Of a stretch of DNA of 64,000 nt, positions 6,454 to 16,671 are shown one piece after another. The position numbers and the translations under genes were made by a program. Under the pieces are notes generated by a model. That model worked only from the letters and a program-made list of their open reading frames with translations. It searched no databases and was not told the origin of the DNA. Where the stretch lies: the NCBI RefSeq assembly GCF_009649845.1, contig NZ_WJIE01000006.1, forward strand, positions 682,001-746,000, given 5' to 3'. The stretch is from Polyangium spumosum. GTDB taxonomy: Bacteria; Myxococcota_A; Polyangia; Polyangiales; Polyangiaceae. How positions within the stretch are numbered: position 1 is the stretch's first letter; each line of letters starts with the position of its first letter.

Positions 6454-9400
6454 GCCACCTCGGTCCGGGGGACGAGCGCGGGCAAAAGACCCTCGCGGCC
6501 CTGCTCGCGTCTGGCATGACAAACCACGAGGAAGCCGCGCGCCTCGCGCTCGCGCTCGCCCTCTCGCTCGACGAGCTCCACCGCGCGGGCCGGGTCCACG
6601 GCGATCTCTCGCCGTCCGTGATCCTCGTGGAGCCCGCGTCGGGCGACGCCTTCCTCGCGGAGGTGCAGCGTGTTTCCCGCGAAGCCTCGCTCTCGTACGC
6701 CGCCCCCGAGCGCGCGAGGCGGGCGAGCCGCGGCTTCGACGGGCGCGCGGATCTGTATTCGCTCGGCGCCATTTTTCACGAAATGCTCACGGGGGCGCCG
6801 CCCTTCGTCTCCGCCGATCCCCTCGAGCTCGCCCACGCCCACCTCGCGCGCGCGCCCGTGCCCGTGCACGAGCGCGCCCCGGCCGTCCCGCGCGTGCTCT
6901 CCGATATCGTGCAGAAGCTCCTCGCCAAGGCGCCCGCGGATCGATACCAGACCGGCCGCGCCCTCGCGCAGGACCTCGAACGATTCTTGCGCGAAGGCCC
7001 CGAGGCCGCGCCCTTTCCCCTCGGCGCGGGCGACGGCCCCGACGATCGGCGTATCTGGGGTAAAACCTTCGGCCGCGAGGGCGAGGCCCGGGCCCTCGCT
7101 CGATATGCCGAGAGCGCGAGAGCCGGCGCCGTCGAGCTCGTCCTCGTCCTCGGCCCCGCCGGCGCGGGCAAATCCACGCTGATCGGCGAGGCGCGCGAGC
7201 AGATCACCCACGAGGGGGGCCTGTTTGTCATGGCAAAACCTCGGGACGGCGCCGCGCCCCGCGCGCCGATCGCGGAGGTCCTCACGGCCCTCGCGCGCCG
7301 CGCCCTCACCGAGCCGGAGGACCGCCTCGCCGCCCTTCGCGCGCGCCTCCTCGAAGCCCTCGACGGTCACGGCGCGCTCCTCTCGGACCTCGCGCCCGAC
7401 GTCGCCACGGTCCTCGGCCCCCAGCCCCCGATCCCCGAACTCGGCCTCGCCGAAGCGCGCCGCCGCGTGGGGCGCGCCTTGTGCGCGTTCCTCTCCGTAT
7501 TTTGCGCGTCTTTTCCCCTCGTCGCGCTCTTCTTCGATGATATCGACCGCCTCGACCCCGAGGCGCTCTCCATGCTCGGCGAGCTCCTCGCCGAAGAGGA
7601 GCTCTCGCGCCTGCTCGTCCTCGGCGCGGCGCACGAGGAGGAGATCGCGCCCGCTCGGCCGCTCGGCGCCTCCCTCGAATCTCTCTCGGAGCGTGGCATT
7701 TCGGCGAAGCGTATCGTGCTCGGCCCGCTCGCCGTGGAGCACGTCGGTCGTATCGTCGCCGACGTGCTCTCCGCGCCCGAAGGCGAGGTCGCGGAGCTCG
7801 CGCGCCTCTTGCATCGCAAATCGCGCGGCAATCCCTTCCTCGTCTTGCACGTGCTCGACGCCCTCTTCTCCGAGGGCCTCGTCGAGCGAGAGGCCCGGAC
7901 GAACGCCGTTCGCTGGGACGAACGGCGTATCCTCGACCTGCCCATTCCCGACGACGCCGCCCTCTTCGTGGCCGATCGGCTCGGCAAGCTCTCGCCCGGG
8001 GCGCGCCGCGCCCTCGCCGCCGCGGCCCTCCTCGGCCAGGTATTCGACGCCGACAAACTGCGCGAGGTCCTCGGCGCGCCCGCGGATGAGCTCTCCAGAG
8101 AGCTCGCCGAGGCGATCGACGAGGGGATGATCGTCCCGGGGAGCGGCACGTACCATTTCGTGCACGAAAAGGTGCGCGAGGCGGCGCGTTTGCTCCTCGA
8201 AGGGGACGAGCGGGCGCGCGTGCACCTCGCGATCGGCCGAGCCTTGCGAGGCGAAGAAGATGCCTCGGACGAGCGGCTCTTCGAGGTCGCCCACCATTTC
8301 CGCGGAGGCGCGTCCCTGCTCGACGACGAGGGCGAGCGAATCGCCATCGCGCGCCTGCTCTTCTCGGCGGGCCAGAGGGCGCGAGCGCGGGCCGCGTTCC
8401 ACACCGCCGTCGAATTTCACGACGCCGCCGCGGCCCTCCTCTCCGCCTCCGCGTTCGCGGCCGACCCTGCATTCGCCCTCGCGTTTTTCTCCTCGCGGGC
8501 CGAGTGCGCGCACGTCGAGGGACACGTCGAGCGCGCCGAGGTGTTTCTCGCCTCCGCGCTCTCCCATGCGCAGACGCCCCTCGAGCGCGCGGGCGTGCAC
8601 GGGAAAAGGCTCGCCCTCCAGGCCTCGCGTGGCCTGTACGCGGAGGCCATCGCCGCCGGCCGCGAAGGTTTGTCCGAGCTCGGCGTCGTTTTACCGGACA
8701 AAGGAGCGGAGGCCGCGTCGCTCCCCGCGGCGCTCGCCGACATCACCCGCCTCGTCGGCGGCCGCTGCCCCGACGAGCTCGCCTCCTCCCTGCGGATCCA
8801 GGATCCCGTCGTCGCCCTGCAGCTCGACCTGCTCACCGGGATCGTCTCCGTCACGTACATCGCCGATCGGTCGCTGCATCACGTGGTCATCGTGCGGCTC
8901 GTCGCCGCCTGCGTCGAGCACGGCCACGCCGACGTCGCGGCCTTCGCGTACACGGGGTATGCCGTCCTGCTGGCCATGATCCTCGGCGATGCCACGACCG
9001 CCCGGGCGATCTTCGAACTCGCGGTGCGGCTCGAAGATCGCGTCCGGAGCCCCGCGCTTCGCGGAAAGACGTCCTGGACCCTCGGCGCGTTCGCCCCGCA
9101 TTTCGTGCCCATCCGGAGCGCGCTCCCGTTCGTCGAGCGCGCCCTCGCCCATAGCCTCGAATCGGGCGACGTCTCGTACGCCTCGTATTCGCTCCACCTC
9201 GACATCTCGCTCCGGTACTGGGCGGGTGAGCCGCTCTCCTCCGTGCGCGCGGCGTGGGAGAAAGCCACGGGGATCCTCCCGGAGGTGCGTGATCCCATGA
9301 CGTCGCACCTGCTCGGCACCCTCGGCCGCATGCTCGACGCCCTGAGGAGCCGCACCCCGGGGCCGACCTCTCTCGACGACGTCGATTTCGACGACGCGTT

Positions 9401-11066
9401 CGTCGACGAGGTCGAGGCGAAATTCGGATATGCGGCGTGTATGCACCACGCCCTCCGGACGCAGCTCTGCCTGCTCCACGGCGACCTCGACGGCGCGTTT
9501 TGCTCTGCCGAGCGCGCCGAGGCGCAGATCGCCGGGGGGACGTGGCTCTACCTCGAGGCCTTCTCCACCTTCGTCGTCGCGCTCGCGTATTCGATGAGAC
9601 TCTCCGGCGCGGACGAGGCCGAGCGCGCCCGCCTCCACGAGCGCCTCGCGCCGCACCGGGCGAAGCTCGAAGCCTGGGCCGGGCTTTTTCCGGACAACTA
9701 CCTCGCGCTCCATCGTTTCGTCGCCGCCGAGGTCGCGGCGGCCGCGGGGCGCCACGGCGAGGCCCGCGAGCTCTTCGACGAGGCGATCGAATCGGCCCGG
9801 AAAAACGGGTTCGTCCACCACGAGGGGCTCGCCTGCGAGCGCGCGGCGCATTATTATGCCGGCCGGGGCAGGAGCGAGCAGGCGCGGCCTTACCTCGAAG
9901 CGGCGAGACGCGCGTATCTTCGCTGGGGCGCCGCGGCGAAGGTGCGGGACCTCGAAGCGAAACATCCCGACCTCTTCGGCTCGAAATCGGCCGAGGAGGC
10001 GGGGCCTTCGCCCGACGACGGACCTCGGCGCCTCGCCGAGCGTCCCTCGCGTGGCCATGGGTCGCTCGACGCGGTGGCCATCGTGCGCGCGGCGCAGGCC
10101 ATTGCGGGTGAAATCGACCTCGATCGACTGCTCGTGCGCCTCCTCCGCACGGTGCTCGAGGTCGCGGGCGCCGACCGCGCCGCGCTCGTCCTCTCGCGAC
10201 GCCGAGAGCTGTTCGTCGGGGCCACCTTGACTGTCGACGGCGCGGAGGTCTCGGACATGCGCCCGCTCGCCGAGGCCGGCGGCGTCGCGGCGAGCGTCGT
10301 GCAATATTGCGCGCGCACGCGCTCGCCGGTCGTCGTCGGCCGCGGCGCGGCCGGCACGTCGTTCGAGGCCGATCCGCACCTCGTCCGTTTCGCCCCGCGG
10401 TCCTTCCTCGGATTGCCGCTCGTCCACCGCGACGCCCTCTCGGGCGTCCTTTATCTCGAAAATAGCCTCGTCGAGGACGCATTCTCGGAGGACCGGGTCG
10501 AGCTCCTCTCGCTGCTCGCGTCGCAGGCCGCGATCGCCCTCGAAAATGCGCTCCTCCTCGCCGACGTCCGGCGCCGGACGGACGAGCTCGCCCGGGCGAA
10601 CGACGGCCTGCAGGCGGAGCTCTTTCGCCGGGCCAAGGCCGAGGCGGAGCGCGCCTCGTTCGAGCAGGCGATGATCGAAATGCAGCGCGCGCGCCTCGCC
10701 GAGCTCTCCGCGCCGCTCGTGCCGATCACGGACGACGTCATGGTGATCCCGCTCGTCGGCACGGTGGACTCCGCGCGCGCCGAGGATCTCCTGCGCGTGG
10801 CGCTCGAAGGCGCGAGCAAACGCGCCCTGCGCGCCCTCATCATCGACATCACCGGCGTACGCGTCGTCGACAGCCACGTGGCGAGCCGCCTGCTCGACAC
10901 GGTCCGCGCCGTCGAATTGCTCGGCGCCGAGGTCGTGATCACCGGTATCCGGGGCGACGTCGCGCAGGCGCTCGTGAAGCTCGACCTCGACTTCGGCGCG
11001 AAGGTCCCGACGCGGAGCACGCTCCAGGCGGGGATCGCCTATGCGCTCGGCCGATCGAGACGGTAG
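6450..11066 (+). CDS. Pseudokinase-AAA ATPase-TPR-GAF-STAS signalling protein
   Basis: A 1538-residue cytoplasmic protein. Residues 1-185 resemble only the C-lobe of a Ser/Thr kinase: the HRD-like motif is HGD at 50-52 (HGDLSPSVILVE), then SYAAPERA and DLYSLGAIFHEMLTG. The N-lobe with the ATP lysine and the DFG motif are absent, and the loop lysine is Ser, so kinase activity is unlikely. A P-loop ATPase follows: Walker A GPAGAGKST at about 235-243 and Walker B LVALFFDDID. A long helical TPR-like region occupies about 620-1180. A GAF domain (about 1207-1371) and a short coiled coil lead into a STAS domain (about 1425-1535) like those of RsbR/RsbS stressosome proteins, with VVDSHVASRLL at the usual phosphosite region. 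The layout suggests a stress or sensory relay. The start at 6450 follows GGAGG-like bases at 6434. Confidence 0.85.
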   Translation: MSHLGPGDERGQKTLAALLASGMTNHEEAARLALALALSLDELHRAGRVHGDLSPSVILVEPASGDAFLAEVQRVSREASLSYAAPERARRASRGFDGRADLYSLGAIFHEMLTGAPPFVSADPLELAHAHLARAPVPVHERAPAVPRVLSDIVQKLLAKAPADRYQTGRALAQDLERFLREGPEAAPFPLGAGDGPDDRRIWGKTFGREGEARALARYAESARAGAVELVLVLGPAGAGKSTLIGEAREQITHEGGLFVMAKPRDGAAPRAPIAEVLTALARRALTEPEDRLAALRARLLEALDGHGALLSDLAPDVATVLGPQPPIPELGLAEARRRVGRALCAFLSVFCASFPLVALFFDDIDRLDPEALSMLGELLAEEELSRLLVLGAAHEEEIAPARPLGASLESLSERGISAKRIVLGPLAVEHVGRIVADVLSAPEGEVAELARLLHRKSRGNPFLVLHVLDALFSEGLVEREARTNAVRWDERRILDLPIPDDAALFVADRLGKLSPGARRALAAAALLGQVFDADKLREVLGAPADELSRELAEAIDEGMIVPGSGTYHFVHEKVREAARLLLEGDERARVHLAIGRALRGEEDASDERLFEVAHHFRGGASLLDDEGERIAIARLLFSAGQRARARAAFHTAVEFHDAAAALLSASAFAADPAFALAFFSSRAECAHVEGHVERAEVFLASALSHAQTPLERAGVHGKRLALQASRGLYAEAIAAGREGLSELGVVLPDKGAEAASLPAALADITRLVGGRCPDELASSLRIQDPVVALQLDLLTGIVSVTYIADRSLHHVVIVRLVAACVEHGHADVAAFAYTGYAVLLAMILGDATTARAIFELAVRLEDRVRSPALRGKTSWTLGAFAPHFVPIRSALPFVERALAHSLESGDVSYASYSLHLDISLRYWAGEPLSSVRAAWEKATGILPEVRDPMTSHLLGTLGRMLDALRSRTPGPTSLDDVDFDDAFVDEVEAKFGYAACMHHALRTQLCLLHGDLDGAFCSAERAEAQIAGGTWLYLEAFSTFVVALAYSMRLSGADEAERARLHERLAPHRAKLEAWAGLFPDNYLALHRFVAAEVAAAAGRHGEARELFDEAIESARKNGFVHHEGLACERAAHYYAGRGRSEQARPYLEAARRAYLRWGAAAKVRDLEAKHPDLFGSKSAEEAGPSPDDGPRRLAERPSRGHGSLDAVAIVRAAQAIAGEIDLDRLLVRLLRTVLEVAGADRAALVLSRRRELFVGATLTVDGAEVSDMRPLAEAGGVAASVVQYCARTRSPVVVGRGAAGTSFEADPHLVRFAPRSFLGLPLVHRDALSGVLYLENSLVEDAFSEDRVELLSLLASQAAIALENALLLADVRRRTDELARANDGLQAELFRRAKAEAERASFEQAMIEMQRARLAELSAPLVPITDDVMVIPLVGTVDSARAEDLLRVALEGASKRALRALIIDITGVRVVDSHVASRLLDTVRAVELLGAEVVITGIRGDVAQALVKLDLDFGAKVPTRSTLQAGIAYALGRSRR

Positions 11067-11188
11067 AATGTAATCGAAACCGAAGTCCCTTACCGGCGTC
11101 AGCCGATCCGTTCCCGGTACCCGAGCGTCTTTGCCCGATCCGCGCATGACGAACGGCCGTCCGGTGTGGTAATGCATAACGAGGAACC

Positions 11189-13330
11189 ATGCGAACGACG
11201 TTCTTCCTTCACGCATGGATGTGTGCGCTCGGGCTCGCCTCCGCTGGTTGCGGCGGGCCCGAAATTCCGCGGCGCGATTGCGCGACCGTGATCTGGGCCG
11301 AGCCAGGCGCGGGAGGCGACATACGCGTCGAGGGGAGCTGGGACGACTGGGCCGAGCCGAAGCCCCTCGAGCCGCGCGACGATGGCTGGTTTCTGCTCCC
11401 ATTGAATCTTTCTCCCGGGGAGTACGGCTACCGCGTCGTTCGCGACGGCGAACGGTCGCTCGATCGGCTCAATCCGCTCACCACGTGGAAGGGCGAGGAG
11501 GAGGTCTCGCTCGCGATCGTCGAGAGCTGCGGCGCGCCCGAGATCCGCGTCGACGCGGTCGAGGTCTCCGGCGACGAGGTCACGGTGAGCGGGGTCTTTC
11601 TGGCGGCGCCCGAGGGATCCGCGCTCGACCCCGCGTCGCTGCGCGCCGAGCACCGCGGCGGCGGCGAGGTATTGCCCTGGAGCGCCCAGGCTTCGGATGG
11701 GCGATTCACCTTCGTCGCGCGGGGGCTCGGCCGCGGCAAGCACACCTTCACCTTGCGCGGCGCCGACGAATCCGGGGCCGAGGCGAGCCCGCGGATGGCC
11801 GTCGCGTGGGTCGATCCGGCGCAGGCCTCGTGGCACGAGGGGCTCCTTTACCACCTGATGATCGACCGATTCCGGGGTGACGGAGGCGCGCCGCTCGCGC
11901 CGCTTCCTCCCGACAAATCGGGCTCGCGCGCGGGTGGCACGCTCGACGGCGTTCGCGCCGAGATCGAGCGCGGCACCTTCGACGAGCTCGGCGTCACGGC
12001 GCTCTGGATTTCGCCCGTCTACACGAATCCGATCGAGGTCCGCGAGGGCCGCGGCGACGGCAGGCCGTACGAGGGATATCACGGATACTGGCCCCTCGAA
12101 TCACGCGGGGTCGAGCCGCGGCTCGGGGGCGAGGACGCCTTGCGCGCCATGGTCGACGAGGCGCACAGGCACGGGATTCGTGTGATCTTCGACCTCGTGC
12201 CGAACCACGTCTACGAGCGCAATGAGCGGTACCTCGCGCGCCGGAACGAGGGCTGGTTCAACGATGGCCTCGACAAATGCGTCTGCGGCTCGCCCGGCTG
12301 CGGCTGGGGCGAGAAGCTCTCCACCTGCTGGTTTACCTCGTACATGCCCGACGTGCGATTCGAGCACCCCGACGCGATGCGCGCGCAGGTCGACGACGCC
12401 GTCCATTGGATGAAGGAGTTCGACGCGGACGGCGTGCGTATCGACGCCGTCCCCATGATGCCGCGCGGGGCCACGCGGCGGATCACCCACGCATTCGGTC
12501 GCCTCGCCGCGGGCAAGGACGCGCTCTTCTCGATCGGCGAGGTCTTCACGGGCCCCGGGGCCGCGGGCATCGAGAGCATCCGGTATTTCCTCGGCCCGCA
12601 CACCCTCTCGGGCGCCTTCGATTTCCCGCTCATGTGGAAGCTCCGCGAGGTCTTCGGCCACGGCGGCGGCAGCCTCTCGGAGCTCGAGGACGTCCTCGTA
12701 TCGACCGACGCCGCCGTCGAGGGCGCGGGCGCGGTGCTCGGCCGCATGATCGACAACCACGACACCTCGCGCTTCGTCTCCGAGGTCACGGGCGACGGCG
12801 CGAACGACCCCTGGTACGACAAACCCGCGCAGCCCACCGACCCCACGGTGTATGCGCGGGCGAAAATGGCCCTCGCCTTCATCTTGACCCTCCACGGCCT
12901 GCCCGTCCTTTATTATGGCGACGAGGTCGCGCTCGCGGGCGCGGGGGATCCGGACTCGCGGCGCGTGATGCCGGATCCCGCGGCCCTCGGGCCTCTGCAA
13001 ATCGAGGTGCGGGATCTCGTCCGGCGGCTCGGCCATTTGCGCCGCTGCTCGCCTGCGCTCCGCGCGGGGAGGCGCAGGCCCATCGTGGCGACGAGGGACG
13101 AATATGCTTATCTGCGCGACGCGGGGGACGACGATCCGGTGCTCGTGTTTTTCGCGCGCAAGACGGCGCTCGTCCCGGTGCCGACGGGCGCCGCGCCGCT
13201 CGGCAGCTACGTCGACGTCCTCTCCGGCGAGACGATCGAGATCGAAGCCGGCGGCGCCGTCCCGCTCGAAGCCCTCTCCTTCCGCGTGCTCGTGCGCGCG
13301 GGGAGCCCTTGCATGAACCCCTCACCCTGA
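11189..13330 (+). CDS. GH13 alpha-amylase family lipoprotein (first of tandem pair)
   Basis: A 713-residue exported glycosidase. The signal peptide ends at Cys21 (LASAGC, a good lipobox). Residues about 30-105 form a starch-binding-like immunoglobulin fold (VEGSWDDWAEPKPL, YGYRVVRDG), followed by a second beta domain and then a GH13 barrel from about 212. The barrel motifs are intact: DLVPNH, the nucleophile Asp419 in GVRIDAVPM, acid/base Glu451 (IGEVFT) and Asp525 in IDNHD. It should cleave alpha-1,4-glucans at the cell surface. An insert in domain B has four cysteines (CVCGSPGC then CWF) that recurs in the next protein. The stop overlaps the next start, so the two amylases are cotranslated. 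Confidence 0.92.
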   Translation: MRTTFFLHAWMCALGLASAGCGGPEIPRRDCATVIWAEPGAGGDIRVEGSWDDWAEPKPLEPRDDGWFLLPLNLSPGEYGYRVVRDGERSLDRLNPLTTWKGEEEVSLAIVESCGAPEIRVDAVEVSGDEVTVSGVFLAAPEGSALDPASLRAEHRGGGEVLPWSAQASDGRFTFVARGLGRGKHTFTLRGADESGAEASPRMAVAWVDPAQASWHEGLLYHLMIDRFRGDGGAPLAPLPPDKSGSRAGGTLDGVRAEIERGTFDELGVTALWISPVYTNPIEVREGRGDGRPYEGYHGYWPLESRGVEPRLGGEDALRAMVDEAHRHGIRVIFDLVPNHVYERNERYLARRNEGWFNDGLDKCVCGSPGCGWGEKLSTCWFTSYMPDVRFEHPDAMRAQVDDAVHWMKEFDADGVRIDAVPMMPRGATRRITHAFGRLAAGKDALFSIGEVFTGPGAAGIESIRYFLGPHTLSGAFDFPLMWKLREVFGHGGGSLSELEDVLVSTDAAVEGAGAVLGRMIDNHDTSRFVSEVTGDGANDPWYDKPAQPTDPTVYARAKMALAFILTLHGLPVLYYGDEVALAGAGDPDSRRVMPDPAALGPLQIEVRDLVRRLGHLRRCSPALRAGRRRPIVATRDEYAYLRDAGDDDPVLVFFARKTALVPVPTGAAPLGSYVDVLSGETIEIEAGGAVPLEALSFRVLVRAGSPCMNPSP

Positions 13331-15390
13331 TGGGCCTCCGAATGAGAACTCCGATGAACACGTTCACCTGGCTCGCCCTCTCGGGCCTGCTCGTCGCGCC
13401 GCTGCTCGGCGCGGCGTCCTGCTCGGGCGACGACCTCGACAGCTACCAGCCGCCCGATGGATTGGGCGGCTACGATCCAGGGGACAACCCCCCCTTCCTC
13501 AGCGGCTCTGGCTCCGGCGTCGGCGCGGGCGGACCGGGCCAGGGCGGCGCGGGCGGCGGCGAGCCGCCGGGTCCGCCGATGTGTGATGATAGCCTGAAGC
13601 GCTGCGATCACGTGTTCACCCTCGCTGACATGGGCCAGTCGAGCGTGGTCGTGCGCGGCAATTTCGCGGCGGACGGCTGGGACGTCGGCGTCCCGATGAC
13701 CAAGGTGAACGGGCAATGGGAAGCCACGGTCGAGATCCCCTACGACCAGCCGGTCCAGTACAAATACGTCATCGACGGGAACAACTGGATCAACGACCCG
13801 GGCAACCCGAACACCATCGACGATGGGTTTGGCGGAAAAAACAGCCTCGTCACGCCGACGACCTGTGACCCCTGGACGTGCGACGATCCCCCGGAGGACA
13901 GCCCCGTCGAGGCGTGGCGCGACGCGGTCCTCTATTTCGTCTTCGTCGACCGCTTCCTCGACGGCGACAGCACGAACAACGGCGCGCCCGTGCCGAACGT
14001 CCCGCAGGCGACCAATTACCAGGGCGGCGACTGGCAGGGCGTCATCAACAGGATCAAGGACGGGTATTTCACGAAGCTCGGCGTGAACTCCCTCTGGCTC
14101 ACCGTCCCCGTCGACAACACCGAGCTCGCCGGCTTCGGCAACGACGGGCACGACTACAGCGCGTATCACGGCTACTGGCCCAAGGATTTCTACAAGGCCG
14201 AGGAGCGCTTCGGCACGATGGCGAAGCTCAAGGAGCTCGTCGACGAGGCGCACGCCGTGGGCATCACGGTGCTCATCGATTACGCGGCGAACCACGCGCA
14301 CGACTCGGCCCAGGTCTACAAGGACAACCCCGGCTGGTTCTGGCCGAACTCGAACGGCAATGGCGACAACTGCGTCTGCGGCGAGGGCTGCTCCTGGGAC
14401 GGCGCGACCACCGAGAAATGCTGGTTCACGCCCTACCTGCCCGATTTCAACTACGAGGTCGCGGCGGCGCGCAAGTACAACATCGACAACGCGATCTGGT
14501 GGTGGCAGCAGACGGGCGTCGACGGCTTCCGCCTCGACGCGCTGAAGCACATGCACATGTCGTGGCTCACCGAGCTCCGCTCGCGCGTCACGGCCGAGAT
14601 CGAATCGGTCACGGGCAAGCATTTCTACATGGTCGGCGAGACGTACACGGGCGACAAGGCGCTCATCAAGAAGTACGTCAATCCGAGCACCATGCTCGAC
14701 GGCCAGTTCGATTTCCCGCTGCGCGCCGAGATCTGCTCGAAGGTCCTCATGCGCCAGGGCACCATGCAAGACCTCGAGGGCTTCATGAACGGCAACGACG
14801 ACGCCTATGGAAGCGGCATCATGAGCACGTTCATCGGCAACCACGACCTGCCGCGCGTGATTCACCTGGCCCAGCAAAACCCGCTGTGGGGCGACTCCTG
14901 GGACGGCGGCAAGAACATGAACTGGCAAAACCAGCCGGGATTGCCGTCCGAGCAGGCCGCCTTCGAGCGAATGGCGAACGGGTTCACCGTCATCATGACC
15001 ACGCGCGGCGTCCCGCTCATTTATTACGGCGACGAGGTCGGCCTGCCCGGCGCGGGGGACCCGGACAACCGCCGCTTCATGCAATGGAGCGGGTATTCGG
15101 CAGGCCAGCTCCTGCTCCGCACGCACCTCGAGAAGCTCGGCCAGATCCGCAAGGATCACGTCGCGCTCCGGCGCGGCAAGCGCTCGTCGCTCTGGGCCTC
15201 GGCCGATACGATGGCCTACGAGATGGTGCACCCGACCGAGACGGTCTACGTCGCGATCAACCGCGGCGACGCGCAAGGATCCGTTGGAAATTTGCCGAGC
15301 GGCAACCTCACGAACCTGCTCACCGGGCAGACCGTGAGTGGTCCCACCGTGAACCTCCCGCCGCGCAGCTCGATGATTCTCGTGCAGTGA
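13330..15390 (+). CDS. GH13 alpha-amylase family lipoprotein (second of tandem pair)
   Basis: A 686-residue paralogue of the preceding enzyme. The ATG at 13330 overlaps the upstream TGA; in-frame ATGs at 13342 and 13354 would give a shorter signal peptide that also ends at the lipobox AASC. A Gly-rich linker leads to a glycogen-binding-like domain (VRGNFAADGWDVG, KYVIDGNNWINDP) and then a GH13 barrel. Motifs: DYAANH, nucleophile Asp403 (GFRLDALKHM), acid/base Glu437 (VGETYTG) and Asp506 (GNHDLPR). The same domain B cysteine cluster is present (CVCGEGC then CWFTPYLPD). Asn and Lys are commoner than in the first copy. Together the two probably digest extracellular starch or glycogen into maltodextrins; no transporter is adjacent. 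Confidence 0.92.
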   Translation: MGLRMRTPMNTFTWLALSGLLVAPLLGAASCSGDDLDSYQPPDGLGGYDPGDNPPFLSGSGSGVGAGGPGQGGAGGGEPPGPPMCDDSLKRCDHVFTLADMGQSSVVVRGNFAADGWDVGVPMTKVNGQWEATVEIPYDQPVQYKYVIDGNNWINDPGNPNTIDDGFGGKNSLVTPTTCDPWTCDDPPEDSPVEAWRDAVLYFVFVDRFLDGDSTNNGAPVPNVPQATNYQGGDWQGVINRIKDGYFTKLGVNSLWLTVPVDNTELAGFGNDGHDYSAYHGYWPKDFYKAEERFGTMAKLKELVDEAHAVGITVLIDYAANHAHDSAQVYKDNPGWFWPNSNGNGDNCVCGEGCSWDGATTEKCWFTPYLPDFNYEVAAARKYNIDNAIWWWQQTGVDGFRLDALKHMHMSWLTELRSRVTAEIESVTGKHFYMVGETYTGDKALIKKYVNPSTMLDGQFDFPLRAEICSKVLMRQGTMQDLEGFMNGNDDAYGSGIMSTFIGNHDLPRVIHLAQQNPLWGDSWDGGKNMNWQNQPGLPSEQAAFERMANGFTVIMTTRGVPLIYYGDEVGLPGAGDPDNRRFMQWSGYSAGQLLLRTHLEKLGQIRKDHVALRRGKRSSLWASADTMAYEMVHPTETVYVAINRGDAQGSVGNLPSGNLTNLLTGQTVSGPTVNLPPRSSMILVQ

Positions 15391-15423
15391 TTTCCCCCTG
15401 CGGCGGGCGCGTCGGGGCGTGCT

Positions 15424-16659
15424 ATGAATGCCGCCATGACGACGCCCGCACCTTTGCGTTTCGATCCCATGGATCCTGCCTACACCAAGGATCCGTACCC
15501 CACGCTCGCCCGCTTTCGTGAGGAGGCTCCCGTTTATTACTGGGAGCAGGGAGGCGGGCCCGTCTTCTTCCGTTACAAGGATTGCATTGCGTTGATGAGG
15601 GAGCCGAAGCTGGGGCACGATCCCACGCTCGGCGCCGGCTTCCCGCCCGAGATGAAGGCCGCCTTCCCCGATTTTGCGGCGTTGCGCGAAAATGACCTCT
15701 TCATGGTACCCGCGGCGTCGCACGCGCGGCTGCGCAAGCTCTTGAACCCCACGTTCAGCCCGCGCGCGGTCGAGGTGCACCGAGCGAAGGTCACGGCGAT
15801 CATCGACGCGCTGCTCGACAAGTTCCCGCGTGAGGGAGAGGTCGACATCTCCACGGAGTACACGCGGCAATACCCCGTGCGCGTGATCGCCAGCATCCTC
15901 AACATCCCCGGGGACTACGTGTCGGAGTTCATCGCCTTCGCGGAGAGCCTCATTGCCACGATCATCCCGGGGCTCCCCCCCGAGCGCTTCGCGGCGTGCA
16001 TGCCGCCCGTGACGCGTGGCATGGCGATCGTGCGCGAGCTCATCGCCGAGCGACGAGCGAAGCCGATGGAAAACGACCTCATGACCCAGCTCATCAATGC
16101 GTGTGACGAGCAGGATCGGCTCTCCGACCCCGAGCTCGTCTCGCTCGTCGCGGGGCTGCTCGTCGGCGGCACCGACACCACGTACCACGGGACGAACCAG
16201 ACCATCCTCAGCCTGCTCCAGCACCCGGATCAGCTCGCGCTCCTGCGCGCCGAGCCCAGCCTGGCGCGTAATGCCTTCGACGAGACCCTCCGGTACAACA
16301 TGTTCGGCCGGATGCCGTTCACGCGTTACGCCACCGAGTCCTTCAAGTACGAGGACGTCGCGTTCCAGCGCGGCAAGCCCGTCTTCCTCTTCCTGATGTC
16401 CGCGTTCCGGGATCCGGAATATCTGCCCGACGCGAACGTGTACGACATCCGTCGCCAGCACACGGGCACCCACTGGTTCGGCCTCGGCCCCCATTTCTGC
16501 CTCGGCGCGTCGCTCGCCCGCATGGAGGCCGAAATCGCGCTCCAGAACCTCCTCGCGCGTTATCCCAAGATCGAGCTCGCCGGCGAGCCGGTCTACGGGA
16601 ACCACCCGATCATGCGCACGATGGACAGGCTGCCCCTCCGCGTCAGCGCCTCCGGCTGA
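15424..16659 (+). CDS. Cytochrome P450
   Basis: A 411-residue soluble bacterial P450. The haem-binding loop FGLGPHFCLGASLAR places the thiolate ligand at Cys359. The oxygen-activation helix has LLVGGTDTTYHG at about residues 246-256, and the ExxR motif appears as ETLRY. It should hydroxylate or epoxidise a lipophilic substrate using electrons from a ferredoxin; no ferredoxin or reductase gene is adjacent. It lies alone between the amylase pair and a convergent lipoprotein gene whose end is 13 bases away. The substrate cannot be deduced. An alternative ATG at 15436 would remove four residues. Confidence 0.95.
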   Translation: MNAAMTTPAPLRFDPMDPAYTKDPYPTLARFREEAPVYYWEQGGGPVFFRYKDCIALMREPKLGHDPTLGAGFPPEMKAAFPDFAALRENDLFMVPAASHARLRKLLNPTFSPRAVEVHRAKVTAIIDALLDKFPREGEVDISTEYTRQYPVRVIASILNIPGDYVSEFIAFAESLIATIIPGLPPERFAACMPPVTRGMAIVRELIAERRAKPMENDLMTQLINACDEQDRLSDPELVSLVAGLLVGGTDTTYHGTNQTILSLLQHPDQLALLRAEPSLARNAFDETLRYNMFGRMPFTRYATESFKYEDVAFQRGKPVFLFLMSAFRDPEYLPDANVYDIRRQHTGTHWFGLGPHFCLGASLARMEAEIALQNLLARYPKIELAGEPVYGNHPIMRTMDRLPLRVSASG

Positions 16660-16671
16660 CGGCGAGGCCTA

